A DNA stretch of 64,000 nt from Paenibacillus xylanilyticus (GCF_013359935.1 NZ_JABMCB010000176.1:1-64000), one strand, 5' to 3'; counted from the first letter of the stretch, positions 34,822 to 44,078 are shown. Made by a program: numbers and translations. The notes: generated from the letters alone by a model not told the origin.

Positions 34822-36299
34822 ATATTGTCTGGAGGAAAGATTGGATACATGAGTACGAATCACCTTGGTCAGTATTTGAAAAATTAGCTTTAGTTAACCT
34901 AATAAATCGAAACGAGATTTTATATGTTTTTGGCAGCAAAAAAGTCAAAAAAATCAAACAGCACATTGGTGATACTCATCGTGATCTTTTGCGATTAAAC
35001 GGATTTGATCTTGAGAAACTTCATCAAACACTGGATTACAAACTAAAAGAACATAGTGATAACATCATTATGCAGTTGCTTGCACCTTTTTACGATTTTT
35101 ATGGCGTTTGGGATCCTTGGTTTCACGATGATTTGCAGTGGTGTCCGCAGTGCATGGAGGGGGGGTTCCATTCTTGGTTACATCAGTTTAAGCTCTTCGA
35201 TACATGTGCATTTCATGAAAATAAACTTATTGATACCTGTCCAAAATGTATGCAGACAATACCTTTCTTATTGTCTAACAAACAGCTGGAAAGTGCTTTT
35301 CAATGTAAGTGTGGACATATACTTGCTACTCTTGGTTTTTCAAATTGGAACGATTGGAAGGAGTCCCCTCAATTAAATCAGTCTATACTTAGCTGGCTTG
35401 AATTTAACATGAATTCAGTAAACGAGCAGCAAACGAAATGGATTGTTCATGAACAACATTGTAATTTAACATTGTTACTTCAAAATGAGCCTGAAGAAAT
35501 TAAGTATTTTGATCCAATAGAACCTATTCAACAAGATTATCTTTATTCAAACTTGTTTCGAAAAGAACAGCAAAAAATTTGCTCAAATGCCTTTCAAATA
35601 GTAGAAGAAAGTTTATTACAAGAATTCCTTGGGAACCATCAGGACTGCATCACTCAATTAATAGATCTAAGAAAAAAGGATGACATGTCTGATTTCCCAA
35701 CAATTTGCCCCTATGCATATACTTATGTTTTTTGGAGAAAATCATTATTGATGGAAGAGCGTTTTTATGGATTTAATCCTTTCAATAATGAATTGATTTC
35801 TACTAAAGCTCCTTTATTAATTGAAGAGCATCTAGAGCACTTTACAACACAACTTATAAATTATCAAATAAAGATGCACAATAGTATTGATAGAAGAATT
35901 ATATTGTGGGTTCTTGAAAAATTAGTCACTCAGTTTAGTGAAAATTTCTTCGATGCATGGTTTGATATAGCAGGGAAGGGATGTGAAGAGATCAGTGTTC
36001 CTCCTTGGAAAGAAGTCATTAAAATGAGAGACCGAGCGTTTCCGAATATTGCTCTCAAATGTAGAACTGATGAGCTAGGAACTTACGTCGAGTACCATCA
36101 TGGTGAAAATACTGAGACGACACTGTTTAACAAATACGAATGCATATATCAAAATGAAAATATTCGACTCAACATTAAAGAAATGAGTTCTTATACACCA
36201 CCAGCAGTTGCGCTAATGCTCAGAGGCAACACACCTGATGAGGATAAAAAGATACTCCAAAAATCAATTGAAGCATATGTGAAAAAATTAAATTTTTAA
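34818..36299 (+). CDS. tnsD: TnsD/TniQ-type target-selection protein
   Basis: TnsD/TniQ proteins recognise the target site and recruit TnsC. The 493-aa protein has a TniQ-like N-terminal part with a zinc-finger cluster: CPQC (near 109), a DTCAFHE block, DTCPKC (near 139) and CKCGH (near 167). The C-terminal half is divergent and probably reads a specific DNA sequence. It follows tnsC with a 4-bp overlap and ends the operon at a terminator. No TnsE or Cas genes are present, so this is the sole target selector visible. Its attachment site cannot be named from the window. Confidence 0.88.
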   Translation: MNIVWRKDWIHEYESPWSVFEKLALVNLINRNEILYVFGSKKVKKIKQHIGDTHRDLLRLNGFDLEKLHQTLDYKLKEHSDNIIMQLLAPFYDFYGVWDPWFHDDLQWCPQCMEGGFHSWLHQFKLFDTCAFHENKLIDTCPKCMQTIPFLLSNKQLESAFQCKCGHILATLGFSNWNDWKESPQLNQSILSWLEFNMNSVNEQQTKWIVHEQHCNLTLLLQNEPEEIKYFDPIEPIQQDYLYSNLFRKEQQKICSNAFQIVEESLLQEFLGNHQDCITQLIDLRKKDDMSDFPTICPYAYTYVFWRKSLLMEERFYGFNPFNNELISTKAPLLIEEHLEHFTTQLINYQIKMHNSIDRRIILWVLEKLVTQFSENFFDAWFDIAGKGCEEISVPPWKEVIKMRDRAFPNIALKCRTDELGTYVEYHHGENTETTLFNKYECIYQNENIRLNIKEMSSYTPPAVALMLRGNTPDEDKKILQKSIEAYVKKLNF

Positions 36300-36341
36300 A
36301 ACCGTTAAATCTTGTGATATGATGATATAACGGTTTTTTTG
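36300..36341 (+). terminator. Terminator of the tns operon
   Basis: AACCGTTA and TAACGGTT form a perfect 8-bp stem with a 20-nt loop, followed by seven T, starting at the tnsD stop. Confidence 0.8.
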
Positions 36342-36369
36342 TTGTAAGAAAGGGCAGAATAACAACAAT

Positions 36370-36589
36370 GGAACAATGTTCTTGTCCTTTAAGGAACAAT
36401 GTTTTTGTCCTATGCAAACGGACAAAAGTTGCCTACCAAATGCCTAAGAAAAAGGCATTTGTACATATGTACAAATGACGGCTTTTGTGCATATGTATAA
36501 GGCCGAAGGTCAAAGTTAGTCAAAGTCAGTTAGTGTACTAATAAAATAACTAAGGTTCTTCTTGTCCTCAGCTTGGGACAAGAACTTGG
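36370..36589 (+). repeat. Right-end TnsB-binding-like repeats
   Basis: Two near-identical direct repeats GGAACAATGTTCTTGTCC (36370-36387) and its one-mismatch copy (36393-36410) are followed by GGACAAAAGTT (36420-36430), TTCTTCTTGTCC (36556-36567) and inverted GGGACAAGAACTTGG (36575-36589). The last mirrors the outermost box of the left end. Spread of sites over about 220 bp resembles the multi-site ends of Tn7 relatives. Confidence 0.75.
36439..36524. promoter_or_regulatory. Palindrome cluster inside the right transposon end
   Basis: Between the TnsB-like boxes lie a hairpin AAATGCC...GGCATTT (36439-36461), a perfect palindrome TTTGTACATATGTACAAA (36459-36476), a degenerate copy TTTGTGCATATGTATAA (36484-36500) and tandem GGTCAAA-GTT-AGTCAAA (36508-36524), which resembles a CtsR heat-shock box. 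Functions are unknown; they may bind host or transposon regulators. Confidence 0.45.
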
Positions 36590-36600
36590 TTTCTTAAAAC

Positions 36601-36626
36601 AAAAAAGCCGCTAATAAAGCGACTTA
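36601..36626 (-). terminator. Inward-facing terminator at the right transposon end
   Basis: On the minus strand GTCGCT pairs with AGCGGC (one G-U) and six T follow. It is almost the same sequence as the left-end terminator, in inverted orientation. It may also serve as terminator of the immunity-like gene ending at 36673. Confidence 0.7.
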
Positions 36627-36631
36627 AATGG
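36627..36631. repeat. Candidate 5-bp target-site duplication, right (AATGG)
   Basis: Matches AATGG at 21710-21714. See the left copy for caveats. Confidence 0.35.
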
Positions 36632-36672
36632 GACTATGTTCTTGGTTTTTTAATATTTAAATTGAGGAGTTT

Positions 36673-36918
36673 TCACATTACGGCTGTGATTATGATCTCA
36701 CCATTCTTGAAGAGCTCTAAAAATGTTCTTCCGTCTATTTCACTCTCATTTACCATTTGATCATATTTCTCAAATACAGGACCTTGAGTTTTATTTTCAC
36801 AAACGAATATAAAACCATCTTTACTTGATAAGAAAGCATAAGGTTTATCCTTGTAAACAAATTCTATTTCTCTTTGCTGCCAAATAAACTCAATGATTTG
36901 TTCGTAAGTTTCATTCAT
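36673..36918 (-). CDS. Small acidic protein, likely immunity partner of a polymorphic toxin
   Basis: The 81-aa product is not recognised as a named family. It starts at the ATG at 36918 behind AGGTGAT, 9 nt after the stop of a toxin C-terminal fragment on the same strand. This spacing and its small size are typical of immunity genes that follow polymorphic toxin genes. A longer in-frame ATG at 36951 lies inside the toxin frame. Its 3' end abuts the right end of the Tn7-like element. Confidence 0.6.
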   Translation of the reverse strand: MNETYEQIIEFIWQQREIEFVYKDKPYAFLSSKDGFIFVCENKTQGPVFEKYDQMVNESEIDGRTFLELFKNGEIIITAVM

Positions 36919-36926
36919 ATTATCAC

Positions 36927-37205
36927 CTAGTATCTTCGACCATTCACCCATTTGTGTCGATGTGGGAATGTGTGTGTTCCATCGCCATTGGAGTGGTCAT
37001 AATCAATATCTTCATCTGCATCTCCATTTTTATCATAATATCTACGTTGTTTCAACCCTTTTGCATCATAAAGGTCCTCAGAAGATCGGGGTTTTCCTTT
37101 AGTATTTAGTTTATTGAACGGGGGGTACTTGTCTGTGTGAGTACCAGCTTTTGTACCGTTTTTCTTTGCGTCTTGATAAGCCTTTAGATTTTGGTCCGAT
37201 ATATA
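36927..37205 (-). pseudogene. C-terminal fragment of a polymorphic/LXG- or RHS-type toxin
   Basis: A frame open from about 37205 to the TAG at 36927 reads DQNLKAYQDAKKNGTKAGTH, then DLYDAKGLKQRRYYDKNG and ends HTFPHRHKWVNGRRY. This pattern of Tyr/Arg/Asp/His motifs is typical of toxin C-terminal domains in Bacillota. No N-terminal part is present: upstream, the DUF2971 gene occupies an overlapping different frame. The fragment has no start codon of its own and is probably a relic, with its immunity gene still downstream. Confidence 0.55.
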
Positions 37206-38052
37206 TATTGTTAATCAGTTCACTCTCAAAGCCCTTGAAACTAAGATCCAAGTAAGATGAAATAGTACTATTAGAGCTTCTAAATTGTAAACCATCTGGA
37301 AATACTTCTCCAAAGTATCCCGTAAGAGCACTTTTGTTATCTGCAGTAGAGTACCAATAATCCCAATCAGTTGAGGATTTATCTAAGTCATTCTCTTCTT
37401 CATTCAGTACTAATCTCCATTCTTCTTCTTCCTCAAAAGCAGGATTTTTGTAGAATAACGATTCTTGAATGAGTAGTTTGGTGTCTAAATAATGAAAAAG
37501 GTTCATCATATAATCATCATTAAAGTATATCTCACTCATATTATATTTAGAAATAGCAAGATTAATGCTCTCCAAGTAGCTTTGAGCATATTGTGATACT
37601 TGCTCTGGTAAGGCTTCTATTGAGTATTTAACTTTTTTTAGTTTTAATAAATTTTCTTTTGAAGCAATTTTTCTTATAATTTCAGCATTAAAGCCTATGG
37701 ATAGTCCCTTTCCGTCATCGGCATATCCTCTCCATTGACTTAGCTTATCCGCTGCTTCAGAAAAACATGATACATAAAATAGCATTTCATTTTGTTTTAT
37801 AATTTTTTCTATTGTTAATTTTAACAAATACTTTATTGTGTCTATTTCATCAAGACCATAAATTACTTTATTAGACATTAAGAATGGATTCTCTTTATAT
37901 TGACGAAGAACTTCTTCTTCTACAAAGGTGAATAACCATTTTCCTTCCATGTTATCATTTGATTTTGTGATGTCTGATAACCTAATTGTCTTATTGCGTA
38001 TAATGTTTAAAAAAGTTTCAACATTACAATAGTGATAAAGTACATCTGTCAT
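37111..38052 (-). CDS. DUF2971-family protein, C-terminus probably altered
   Basis: The 313-aa protein opens with the DUF2971 signature (LYHYCNVETFLNIIRNKTIRL, SDNMEGKWLF-like) and has FYVSCFSEAADKLSQWRGYA, which fits the family. GTGGAGG precedes the ATG. Near residue 283 the conserved YIGPK motif is followed by a basic tail that shares its DNA with a toxin C-terminal frame, so the natural DUF2971 end seems to be replaced. The family is of unknown function but frequent in defence and toxin loci. Confidence 0.75.
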   Translation of the reverse strand: MTDVLYHYCNVETFLNIIRNKTIRLSDITKSNDNMEGKWLFTFVEEEVLRQYKENPFLMSNKVIYGLDEIDTIKYLLKLTIEKIIKQNEMLFYVSCFSEAADKLSQWRGYADDGKGLSIGFNAEIIRKIASKENLLKLKKVKYSIEALPEQVSQYAQSYLESINLAISKYNMSEIYFNDDYMMNLFHYLDTKLLIQESLFYKNPAFEEEEEWRLVLNEEENDLDKSSTDWDYWYSTADNKSALTGYFGEVFPDGLQFRSSNSTISSYLDLSFKGFESELINNIYIGPKSKGLSRRKEKRYKSWYSHRQVPPVQ

Positions 38053-38483
38053 GTTCTACCTCCACTTTTGAAATATTCCAGAATCGTACGTTTTAAACCT
38101 TTTAAATATCTACTTGATAAATGTAGATCCATTTGTGACATTGTTATACACTTTGATAATATCATAATGAAAATATCATAAAGAATTTTATATTCTAACA
38201 TTTATATTGTCAACTTATTTTTCATTACGCAAAACAATATAAAGAAAAAACTCACTATGATTAGCACTATCGTTATTTTCTCCGATAAAATATATTTGCT
38301 GAAAATATCTCAATGGCTGCTTTGCAATTGACATCCAATCAACTGTATACAATTTATTAGAGCGGCTGTAACGGCAGATCTGACAATAGAATATTACGAT
38401 AATTTGTTATCGTCGAATTTAAAGTACATTGCAATGAGAGTCCTTCTACTGTTAGTAGTGTTTCTGACAGTATAACTTCAACT

Positions 38484-38523
38484 TCAAAAAAAGAGGGAAT
38501 GCTATAATTAGCACTCCCTCTGA
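38484..38523 (-). terminator. Terminator of the surface protein gene
   Basis: On the minus strand AGAGGGAGTGCTA pairs with TAGCATTCCCTCT around ATTA and is followed by eight T. From here to the DUF2971 start at 38052 I see no gene. Confidence 0.9.
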
Positions 38524-38527
38524 TACC

Positions 38528-41500
38528 TCATTCGTTTTTCATTAAAAGCTCTCTAAGGCGATAAATTAGTGTAGCAGCCTCTGCACGTGTTAGACCCTGT
38601 TTAGGCCTGAAAGTATTATCTGGATATCCTTTTACTAATTGCTGTTCCATAGCCATCTTTACATCCTCGGCAGCCCATACTGAAATATCCGATTCATCTG
38701 AAAACTGCTGTACAGTTACACCAGGTGCTACCCCTTCACTTAATAAAACATTGATTAGCATTTTAGCAGCTTGCTCACGATTTACAAGAGCCTCTGGACG
38801 AAATTCGAGTGTACTAAAGCCTTTTGCTATCCCATTTACGATAGCTGCATTAAGCTCTCTTGCGTACCAAGCAGAATCCTTTATATCCTGAAAGGTTAAT
38901 GGGATTGACTCGTCAGGATTAGCAGACATGGTGCGTACAATTAATGCTGCGAATTCCATTCGTGTAATCTGCTTATCTGGAGCAAACATCTCGAATGAAA
39001 TGCCTTTAATTATACCGTCTTTGGCTAAGCTTTCAATTTCATTTTTAGCAAAATTAGTTGAGATATCTTTGAAGATATCTTTATTTGAATGTGCGTTACC
39101 TGGACTAACATTGTCTTCTGGTTTAATCTCATTCTCCTCTTCCTTAGTCTCTTCAGTATTCGAAGATGGATTTGGATTTGTGATGGTCGGTACAGCCTGT
39201 GTCGAAACTGACACCGTTGTTTCTTCTAAACTCAAACCACCTGGATTCAAAGCTTTAATTTTGTACTCATATGAGGTTGCTGGATCCAAACCTGATTCAG
39301 AAAATTGTTTTTGTCCGGCATTTACTCGGCCTATTTCCTTTCCGCTACGGTAGATGACCAGAGACGTAAAGCCTTTCGTATCTACTTGTTTAAAATCTAA
39401 CGTCACAGATTGTGTTGTGCTTGTTGCTGTGATGTTACTTGGAGCTAGTGGCAACGTCCACAGCTCTACAAGTATGTTCTCTGATGGAACACCATCGCTA
39501 TTCTCCACGACTATATGCACTGGATACGACGTTCCTGGTTCCAAGCCATCAATGCGGATCGGCAGCGTGTCTCCACGCCACAACTCCGTTCCTTTCTCAT
39601 CGATCACTACATATTCTTGAGCGTGATCTACTTCTGGGAAACGAATTTCAACCCAATCGTTCCCGCTCTCTACTTCCAAGTCTTTGACAGATACTGGGTC
39701 CGTGGCCGTTGTTGTGGTCATTTTGATTCCTTGGCCTTCACCGCCTTGGTTTACTGGCTTAATCTCGTATTCATAAGCCGTTCCTGGTTGCAAATCTGTA
39801 TCCTTGTATATTACTTCTCCGCTACCGGCGTCCACCTTGGTAATTTCTTGTCCATCACGTAAGATCACGTATTCCTGAATTGCTTGTCCCACCGTCTTCA
39901 GCTCAATCGATACCGATGTGGACTTAACCTCCGTAATTTTCGCATTAGCTTCATTTAATTCAGCTTTGGTAACTAGATGTACCTGAACGCCTTCAGAAGC
40001 ATCTCCGGTCTTATTAATTGAGTACAATGTTAGATCATATGCATGGCCAACTTGCAATTGGATCAGTTGTGTAGCTGCTTGCGATCCGTTGTAATATACA
40101 TGGCCATTAGCTTCATCTTTCAGCAAGTACCGCATGGATCCATGTGGCTCTGTCCATGTCAGAGATGCCTCAGTATAATCTGCATCTACCTGCAGTAATT
40201 CCGGTGCCTCGGTTTTTGTGCTCCACATAATCTCGGATGGTTTACCCATGCTAGTTACGTTTTCGGCAGCTACTGAAAATTGATACTCGGTACCTGGCTG
40301 TAGATCGGATATCCGAAGGGACGGTTCTGTAACCTCTACACGATTTCCTTGCTCATCCGTCACCCAGTACCTCTCAGCTGTTGTATCTGCAGTCCAGCCC
40401 AGTACCAACTCTCTTTCGCCTACTGTCTGAACCTGCAAGCTAGATGGCCGAGCTGGTTTCGTCGTAAAGTTAAAGGAAAGTGGTACTCCGAAACCCGAAT
40501 TGTTCCCTGCTTGCACAGTACCTGTATATGCTGTGCTGCCCTTCAGCTGCCGCATTACGTAATGTACGTCAGAAGAGATAAACTGAGTACCATCATGCAG
40601 TTCAATCTTGTAGAAGGACGCTCCTGTGACTGAGCTCAGTTGTACCTGGGCTTGTACTTCCTCAATGTCACTCACCAGAATTGATCCAACTTGCTCTGGT
40701 AAGGTTAATGTTCGAATCAATTGGGCCTTACCTTGACCAGTGTTGTTAATTGCCACAAGTGATACGGTGTACTCCGTGCCCGCTGTTAGTCCAGTAACGG
40801 TGTACTGAAGATTTGGTCCCTGGTAATCTGCTACTGGAAGTCCGTTAAGATCAAACACCTGTAGATGGTACGTGTGTGCGCTTTGCACACCATTCCATTG
40901 CGCTGTAAATCCTGTAGTGCTGTAGCTATACAAGTTCAAGGATTTATCTTGAGCGGGTAACGTCATTAAGTTCAACGGATCTGATACCTCTCCCTCACCC
41001 GTCTCATTACCGGCAGCAATTGTATAACTGTACGCAGTACCTGATTCAAGTCCCGTATCTTCATAGCTGAGGTCTTGATCTCCTCCGTTAAACACCAGAG
41101 CATCACCCTGGTATAAATCATAGTATGTGGCTGTGGTTACGCTTTGCCACTGGGTCGTAATGCTGTTTTCTTTAATCTCTACTGACGTGAATCCCATTGG
41201 AGTAGATGGTAAGGTCAAAAAGCCGGTGCTAGTTGCTACGCTTGCTCCTGTTGCATTTATTGCCTGCACTTGCAACGTATATAGACTACCCGGATTCAAG
41301 CCAGTTAGAGTGTGTTGTGTGTCCGAAATCACCGTGTCTTGTCGAGTCTGCCCCTGATTATCAGTCAGTACCAATCTGTATTCCGTCGCACTTTGGACTG
41401 GATCAATTGTTACATTCATCTCACCAGGCGTCCGGTAGATAGGGTTAATATTCACTAACGGGCTGTCCGGATTTGTCAGCACTTCGGTGCGCGCTTCAGC

Positions 41501-43954
41501 TGACCCTACATGATTGTTTACCGTCAATTGGTAAGCATAATTTTCCCCACCTACCAGGTGCTGATCGATATATTCACTTGCCGGATATTCCAATGTTGTT
41601 TCTTTACCTGTGTTTAAATTTTTGACTGTGTATGTGTAACCATCCGTATATCGATTGCTTGGTAGGTTCCATTGCAGTCTAACTTCGGACGCGCTCAGCG
41701 CAGTCGCATCCAACGTAGGAACATCTGGTACATCTTGCAACTGATATGGATTGGATGTATGTGTTCCAACATTGCCGGCATGGTCAGTAACTTGAGTATG
41801 AACAAACCAGGTTCCTTCTCCATCATCCACACTCACTTGTCCATTGCTAGGCAGTGTTTGCCATGAACCGCTTGGTGTAGCATTCTGACTTACCTCATAA
41901 TAGATTGGATCGGCCACCCCAGATAAACGATCTGTTGCCGTAATCTGTACATCAGTGCCCTGTGTAGACCAGTTCAGGCCATTAGGTCCGAGTACTACTT
42001 CTGGGAGTTCTTTGTCTATCTGAATGGTAAATTTGATTTCCGGACTCGTAAGCCCAACTGCATCTACTGCCCGAGCAGTGATGATAAATTCTCCAGAGTC
42101 CGTCAGAGTACCCCGGTCACCGCTAAGGTACGATCCGTTTCCAATTTTGTATTCATATGTGATATCGGTCGCATCCTGGCTACCGCCTAACTCAAAAGAT
42201 ACGTCTTGATTGGACCAGGATGTATCTGAGACGGTGTGTATTGGAGCTGTTGGAGCTGTGCGGTCGATAAATACCTGCGCATGTGCCTCTGCACTAACAT
42301 TTCCAGCGTTATCGATTGTCCGGCCCCAGACATCAGTGATACCCTCAATATTCACTTTTACAGGACCTATATATGGCTCCCAGTTACCTTTTCCCACTTT
42401 GACTTGGCTATTGGCCACCCCGCTCAGATCATCTTGCCCATCGATCAATGTGATTTCAACTGGATCTTGGGTAGGCTTATCTGAAGTTAGATTCAGTTCT
42501 GGTGTACCTGGTGCTTCCTTATCGACTTTAGCAATCACTTGGGATGATTCTCCAATGTTTCCTGCTTTGTCAACGGTGCGAACTTGATATGTCCACTCCC
42601 CCGAATCCTGAATTACTACAGGCACTATATACTTCGTCCATGTTTGTCCGTCTCTTGTAAACTCGGTATAATCTGGGCCGCTGTCAGCATCGGCACCATC
42701 TGAAGCAACAAGCGTTACGTTTGTATTCGTCCATGAATCATTGGACAGGTATACATCCGGACGGCTCGGCAATGTCTTATCAATGCTTATGGTCTGATGT
42801 AATTCTGTACCTACATTTCCGAGCTTATCGATTGACACAGCCGTTAACTCATGAACACCCTCATCTTGTAAAACCATGGTTCCCTTATAATCCTCCCAGG
42901 AGCCATTATTCAACTTATACTGTGTTTTCTCTGTCCCTACACCGGTATCAACACCTGGCGTTAGAACGATCGATACTGTTTCTTTCGTCCAGTCCCCACT
43001 AGGTGTTATAGTAATTCCTGGTTCACTCGGTCCAGTGCGGTCTATTTTAACGACAGCTGAAGCCGTAGCACCAGTATTGTTCGCCTTATCGGTGGTTGCT
43101 GTCTCAATGGTCGTTTGTCCTTCTTGATCTATTTGGAACGAGGAACCATTGTAATCTTGCCAATTACCCCAGCTTCCATTGTTAATTCGGTATTGCGTTA
43201 ACTTAACTCCGCTTCCGCCGGCTTTATCAGTTCCCGGTGTGATCGTAACAGTTACGGGTGCTTTGGTCCAAGCGGTCTCGGACAAACTTACACTAGGAAT
43301 TGTAGGAGCTGTCTTATCGATCAAAATTTGCCCAGTGTAGTTAGCTGTTGAAACGCCACCATTAGGGTCAGTGGCTTTAACAACAATGTTTGTATAAGCT
43401 CCCTCAGCAAGTTGACTTCCACTCCATGTTAACGACCATGTTTTAGTGCTCGCTGTACCGGTAACCGTAACATTTTTCTCCACGCCATTTATTGTCGCGG
43501 AAACAACGACGTTATCATTATCCGGATCTGACACAGTCCCTGTAATACTAACATTACCTGCACTTCCTAATTGGTTAGTCTGAGTTATCTGAATTACCGG
43601 GTTACTGTTGAGAATCCCGTAATATACGTACCTTGTACTACCGGAGTATCCATTGTCGGGATACGCATTCCTACTTTGTGCAGTGACTCTCCCGTCATAG
43701 ACTTCTCTAGATGAATACGTTGGGCTTACCCATTGCTGCCCAGTTGCGTATGCCGTACATGTTGCAGTACCTCCACCAGGAGGCTGAGTGTATTGGGTAC
43801 AATATTGATAGGACTGATAATATCCACCGCCAGTTTGGTAAGATTCAGTATGATATGTGTCCCATGCGTATGTAGCTGCAGAAGCAGATGGAGGAGGAAA
43901 ATAACTGAATATCATGGCAGCTATTACAAACAGAATCAATGATTTTCTCTTCAT
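38528..43954 (-). CDS. Large secreted Ig-like/fibronectin III protein with C-terminal SLH anchor
   Basis: The 1808-aa precursor has a signal peptide ending near SASAATYAW, a Tyr/Thr/Gln-rich N-terminal region (residues 27-115), about six bacterial Ig/OmpL47-like repeats with the phrase IDKTAPTIP or IDRTGPSEP (about 115-720), about ten fibronectin type III repeats (about 740-1570, recurring GLEPGTSY), an acidic Pro/Asn/Glu linker and three SLH domains (about 1620-1808; FKDIS, FQDIK, FSDES). SLH domains bind pyruvylated wall polymers, so the protein sits on the cell surface, perhaps in adhesion or polymer binding. It is monocistronic with its own terminator; AAAGGAAAAG precedes the ATG. Confidence 0.9.
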   Translation of the reverse strand: MKRKSLILFVIAAMIFSYFPPPSASAATYAWDTYHTESYQTGGGYYQSYQYCTQYTQPPGGGTATCTAYATGQQWVSPTYSSREVYDGRVTAQSRNAYPDNGYSGSTRYVYYGILNSNPVIQITQTNQLGSAGNVSITGTVSDPDNDNVVVSATINGVEKNVTVTGTASTKTWSLTWSGSQLAEGAYTNIVVKATDPNGGVSTANYTGQILIDKTAPTIPSVSLSETAWTKAPVTVTITPGTDKAGGSGVKLTQYRINNGSWGNWQDYNGSSFQIDQEGQTTIETATTDKANNTGATASAVVKIDRTGPSEPGITITPSGDWTKETVSIVLTPGVDTGVGTEKTQYKLNNGSWEDYKGTMVLQDEGVHELTAVSIDKLGNVGTELHQTISIDKTLPSRPDVYLSNDSWTNTNVTLVASDGADADSGPDYTEFTRDGQTWTKYIVPVVIQDSGEWTYQVRTVDKAGNIGESSQVIAKVDKEAPGTPELNLTSDKPTQDPVEITLIDGQDDLSGVANSQVKVGKGNWEPYIGPVKVNIEGITDVWGRTIDNAGNVSAEAHAQVFIDRTAPTAPIHTVSDTSWSNQDVSFELGGSQDATDITYEYKIGNGSYLSGDRGTLTDSGEFIITARAVDAVGLTSPEIKFTIQIDKELPEVVLGPNGLNWSTQGTDVQITATDRLSGVADPIYYEVSQNATPSGSWQTLPSNGQVSVDDGEGTWFVHTQVTDHAGNVGTHTSNPYQLQDVPDVPTLDATALSASEVRLQWNLPSNRYTDGYTYTVKNLNTGKETTLEYPASEYIDQHLVGGENYAYQLTVNNHVGSAEARTEVLTNPDSPLVNINPIYRTPGEMNVTIDPVQSATEYRLVLTDNQGQTRQDTVISDTQHTLTGLNPGSLYTLQVQAINATGASVATSTGFLTLPSTPMGFTSVEIKENSITTQWQSVTTATYYDLYQGDALVFNGGDQDLSYEDTGLESGTAYSYTIAAGNETGEGEVSDPLNLMTLPAQDKSLNLYSYSTTGFTAQWNGVQSAHTYHLQVFDLNGLPVADYQGPNLQYTVTGLTAGTEYTVSLVAINNTGQGKAQLIRTLTLPEQVGSILVSDIEEVQAQVQLSSVTGASFYKIELHDGTQFISSDVHYVMRQLKGSTAYTGTVQAGNNSGFGVPLSFNFTTKPARPSSLQVQTVGERELVLGWTADTTAERYWVTDEQGNRVEVTEPSLRISDLQPGTEYQFSVAAENVTSMGKPSEIMWSTKTEAPELLQVDADYTEASLTWTEPHGSMRYLLKDEANGHVYYNGSQAATQLIQLQVGHAYDLTLYSINKTGDASEGVQVHLVTKAELNEANAKITEVKSTSVSIELKTVGQAIQEYVILRDGQEITKVDAGSGEVIYKDTDLQPGTAYEYEIKPVNQGGEGQGIKMTTTTATDPVSVKDLEVESGNDWVEIRFPEVDHAQEYVVIDEKGTELWRGDTLPIRIDGLEPGTSYPVHIVVENSDGVPSENILVELWTLPLAPSNITATSTTQSVTLDFKQVDTKGFTSLVIYRSGKEIGRVNAGQKQFSESGLDPATSYEYKIKALNPGGLSLEETTVSVSTQAVPTITNPNPSSNTEETKEEENEIKPEDNVSPGNAHSNKDIFKDISTNFAKNEIESLAKDGIIKGISFEMFAPDKQITRMEFAALIVRTMSANPDESIPLTFQDIKDSAWYARELNAAIVNGIAKGFSTLEFRPEALVNREQAAKMLINVLLSEGVAPGVTVQQFSDESDISVWAAEDVKMAMEQQLVKGYPDNTFRPKQGLTRAEAATLIYRLRELLMKNE

Positions 43955-44078
43955 ATCTTTTCCTTTCTATTCAATCTCTAAAGAACTAAGTGATTAATCA
44001 TAGTAGACAGTAACTCAATCCTATTGTTCACAGTCGCATCACTGAGAGCACAAAACCTCCTTTCGATAAAAACAAAAA

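Larger units (their letters stand above)
21715..36626 (+). mobile_element. Tn7-like transposon carrying a defence island
   Basis: The element of about 14.9 kb contains tnsA, tnsB, tnsC and a tnsD/tniQ gene at one end and at least four cargo genes at the other. Both extremities have an inverted repeat of about 60 bp (terminator AGTCGCT...AGCGGCTTTTTT, then TGTT, then a CAAGTTCTTGTCCC-like box) and further copies of the GTTCTTGTCC box inside. The true termini may be the TGTT at 21740 and its counterpart at 36601, or the outer limits used here, which are flanked by a possible AATGG duplication. The tns operon points towards the nearest end, unlike classical Tn7. Confidence 0.85.

Noticed and set aside
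31168..36299. CRISPR-associated transposon (CAST)
   Set aside because: No cas gene or CRISPR array lies inside the element; the TniQ-type gene is of TnsD length and belongs to a plain tnsABCD operon.
36630..36646. GGGACTATGTTCTTGG as a sixth right-end TnsB box
   Set aside because: It lies outside the inverted repeat and matches only part of the box; likely chance unless the true end is further right.
38928..43942. Many plus-strand ORFs of 60-140 aa opposite the large surface protein
   Set aside because: They are antisense shadows of the repetitive minus-strand coding sequence; none has a convincing start or recognisable product.
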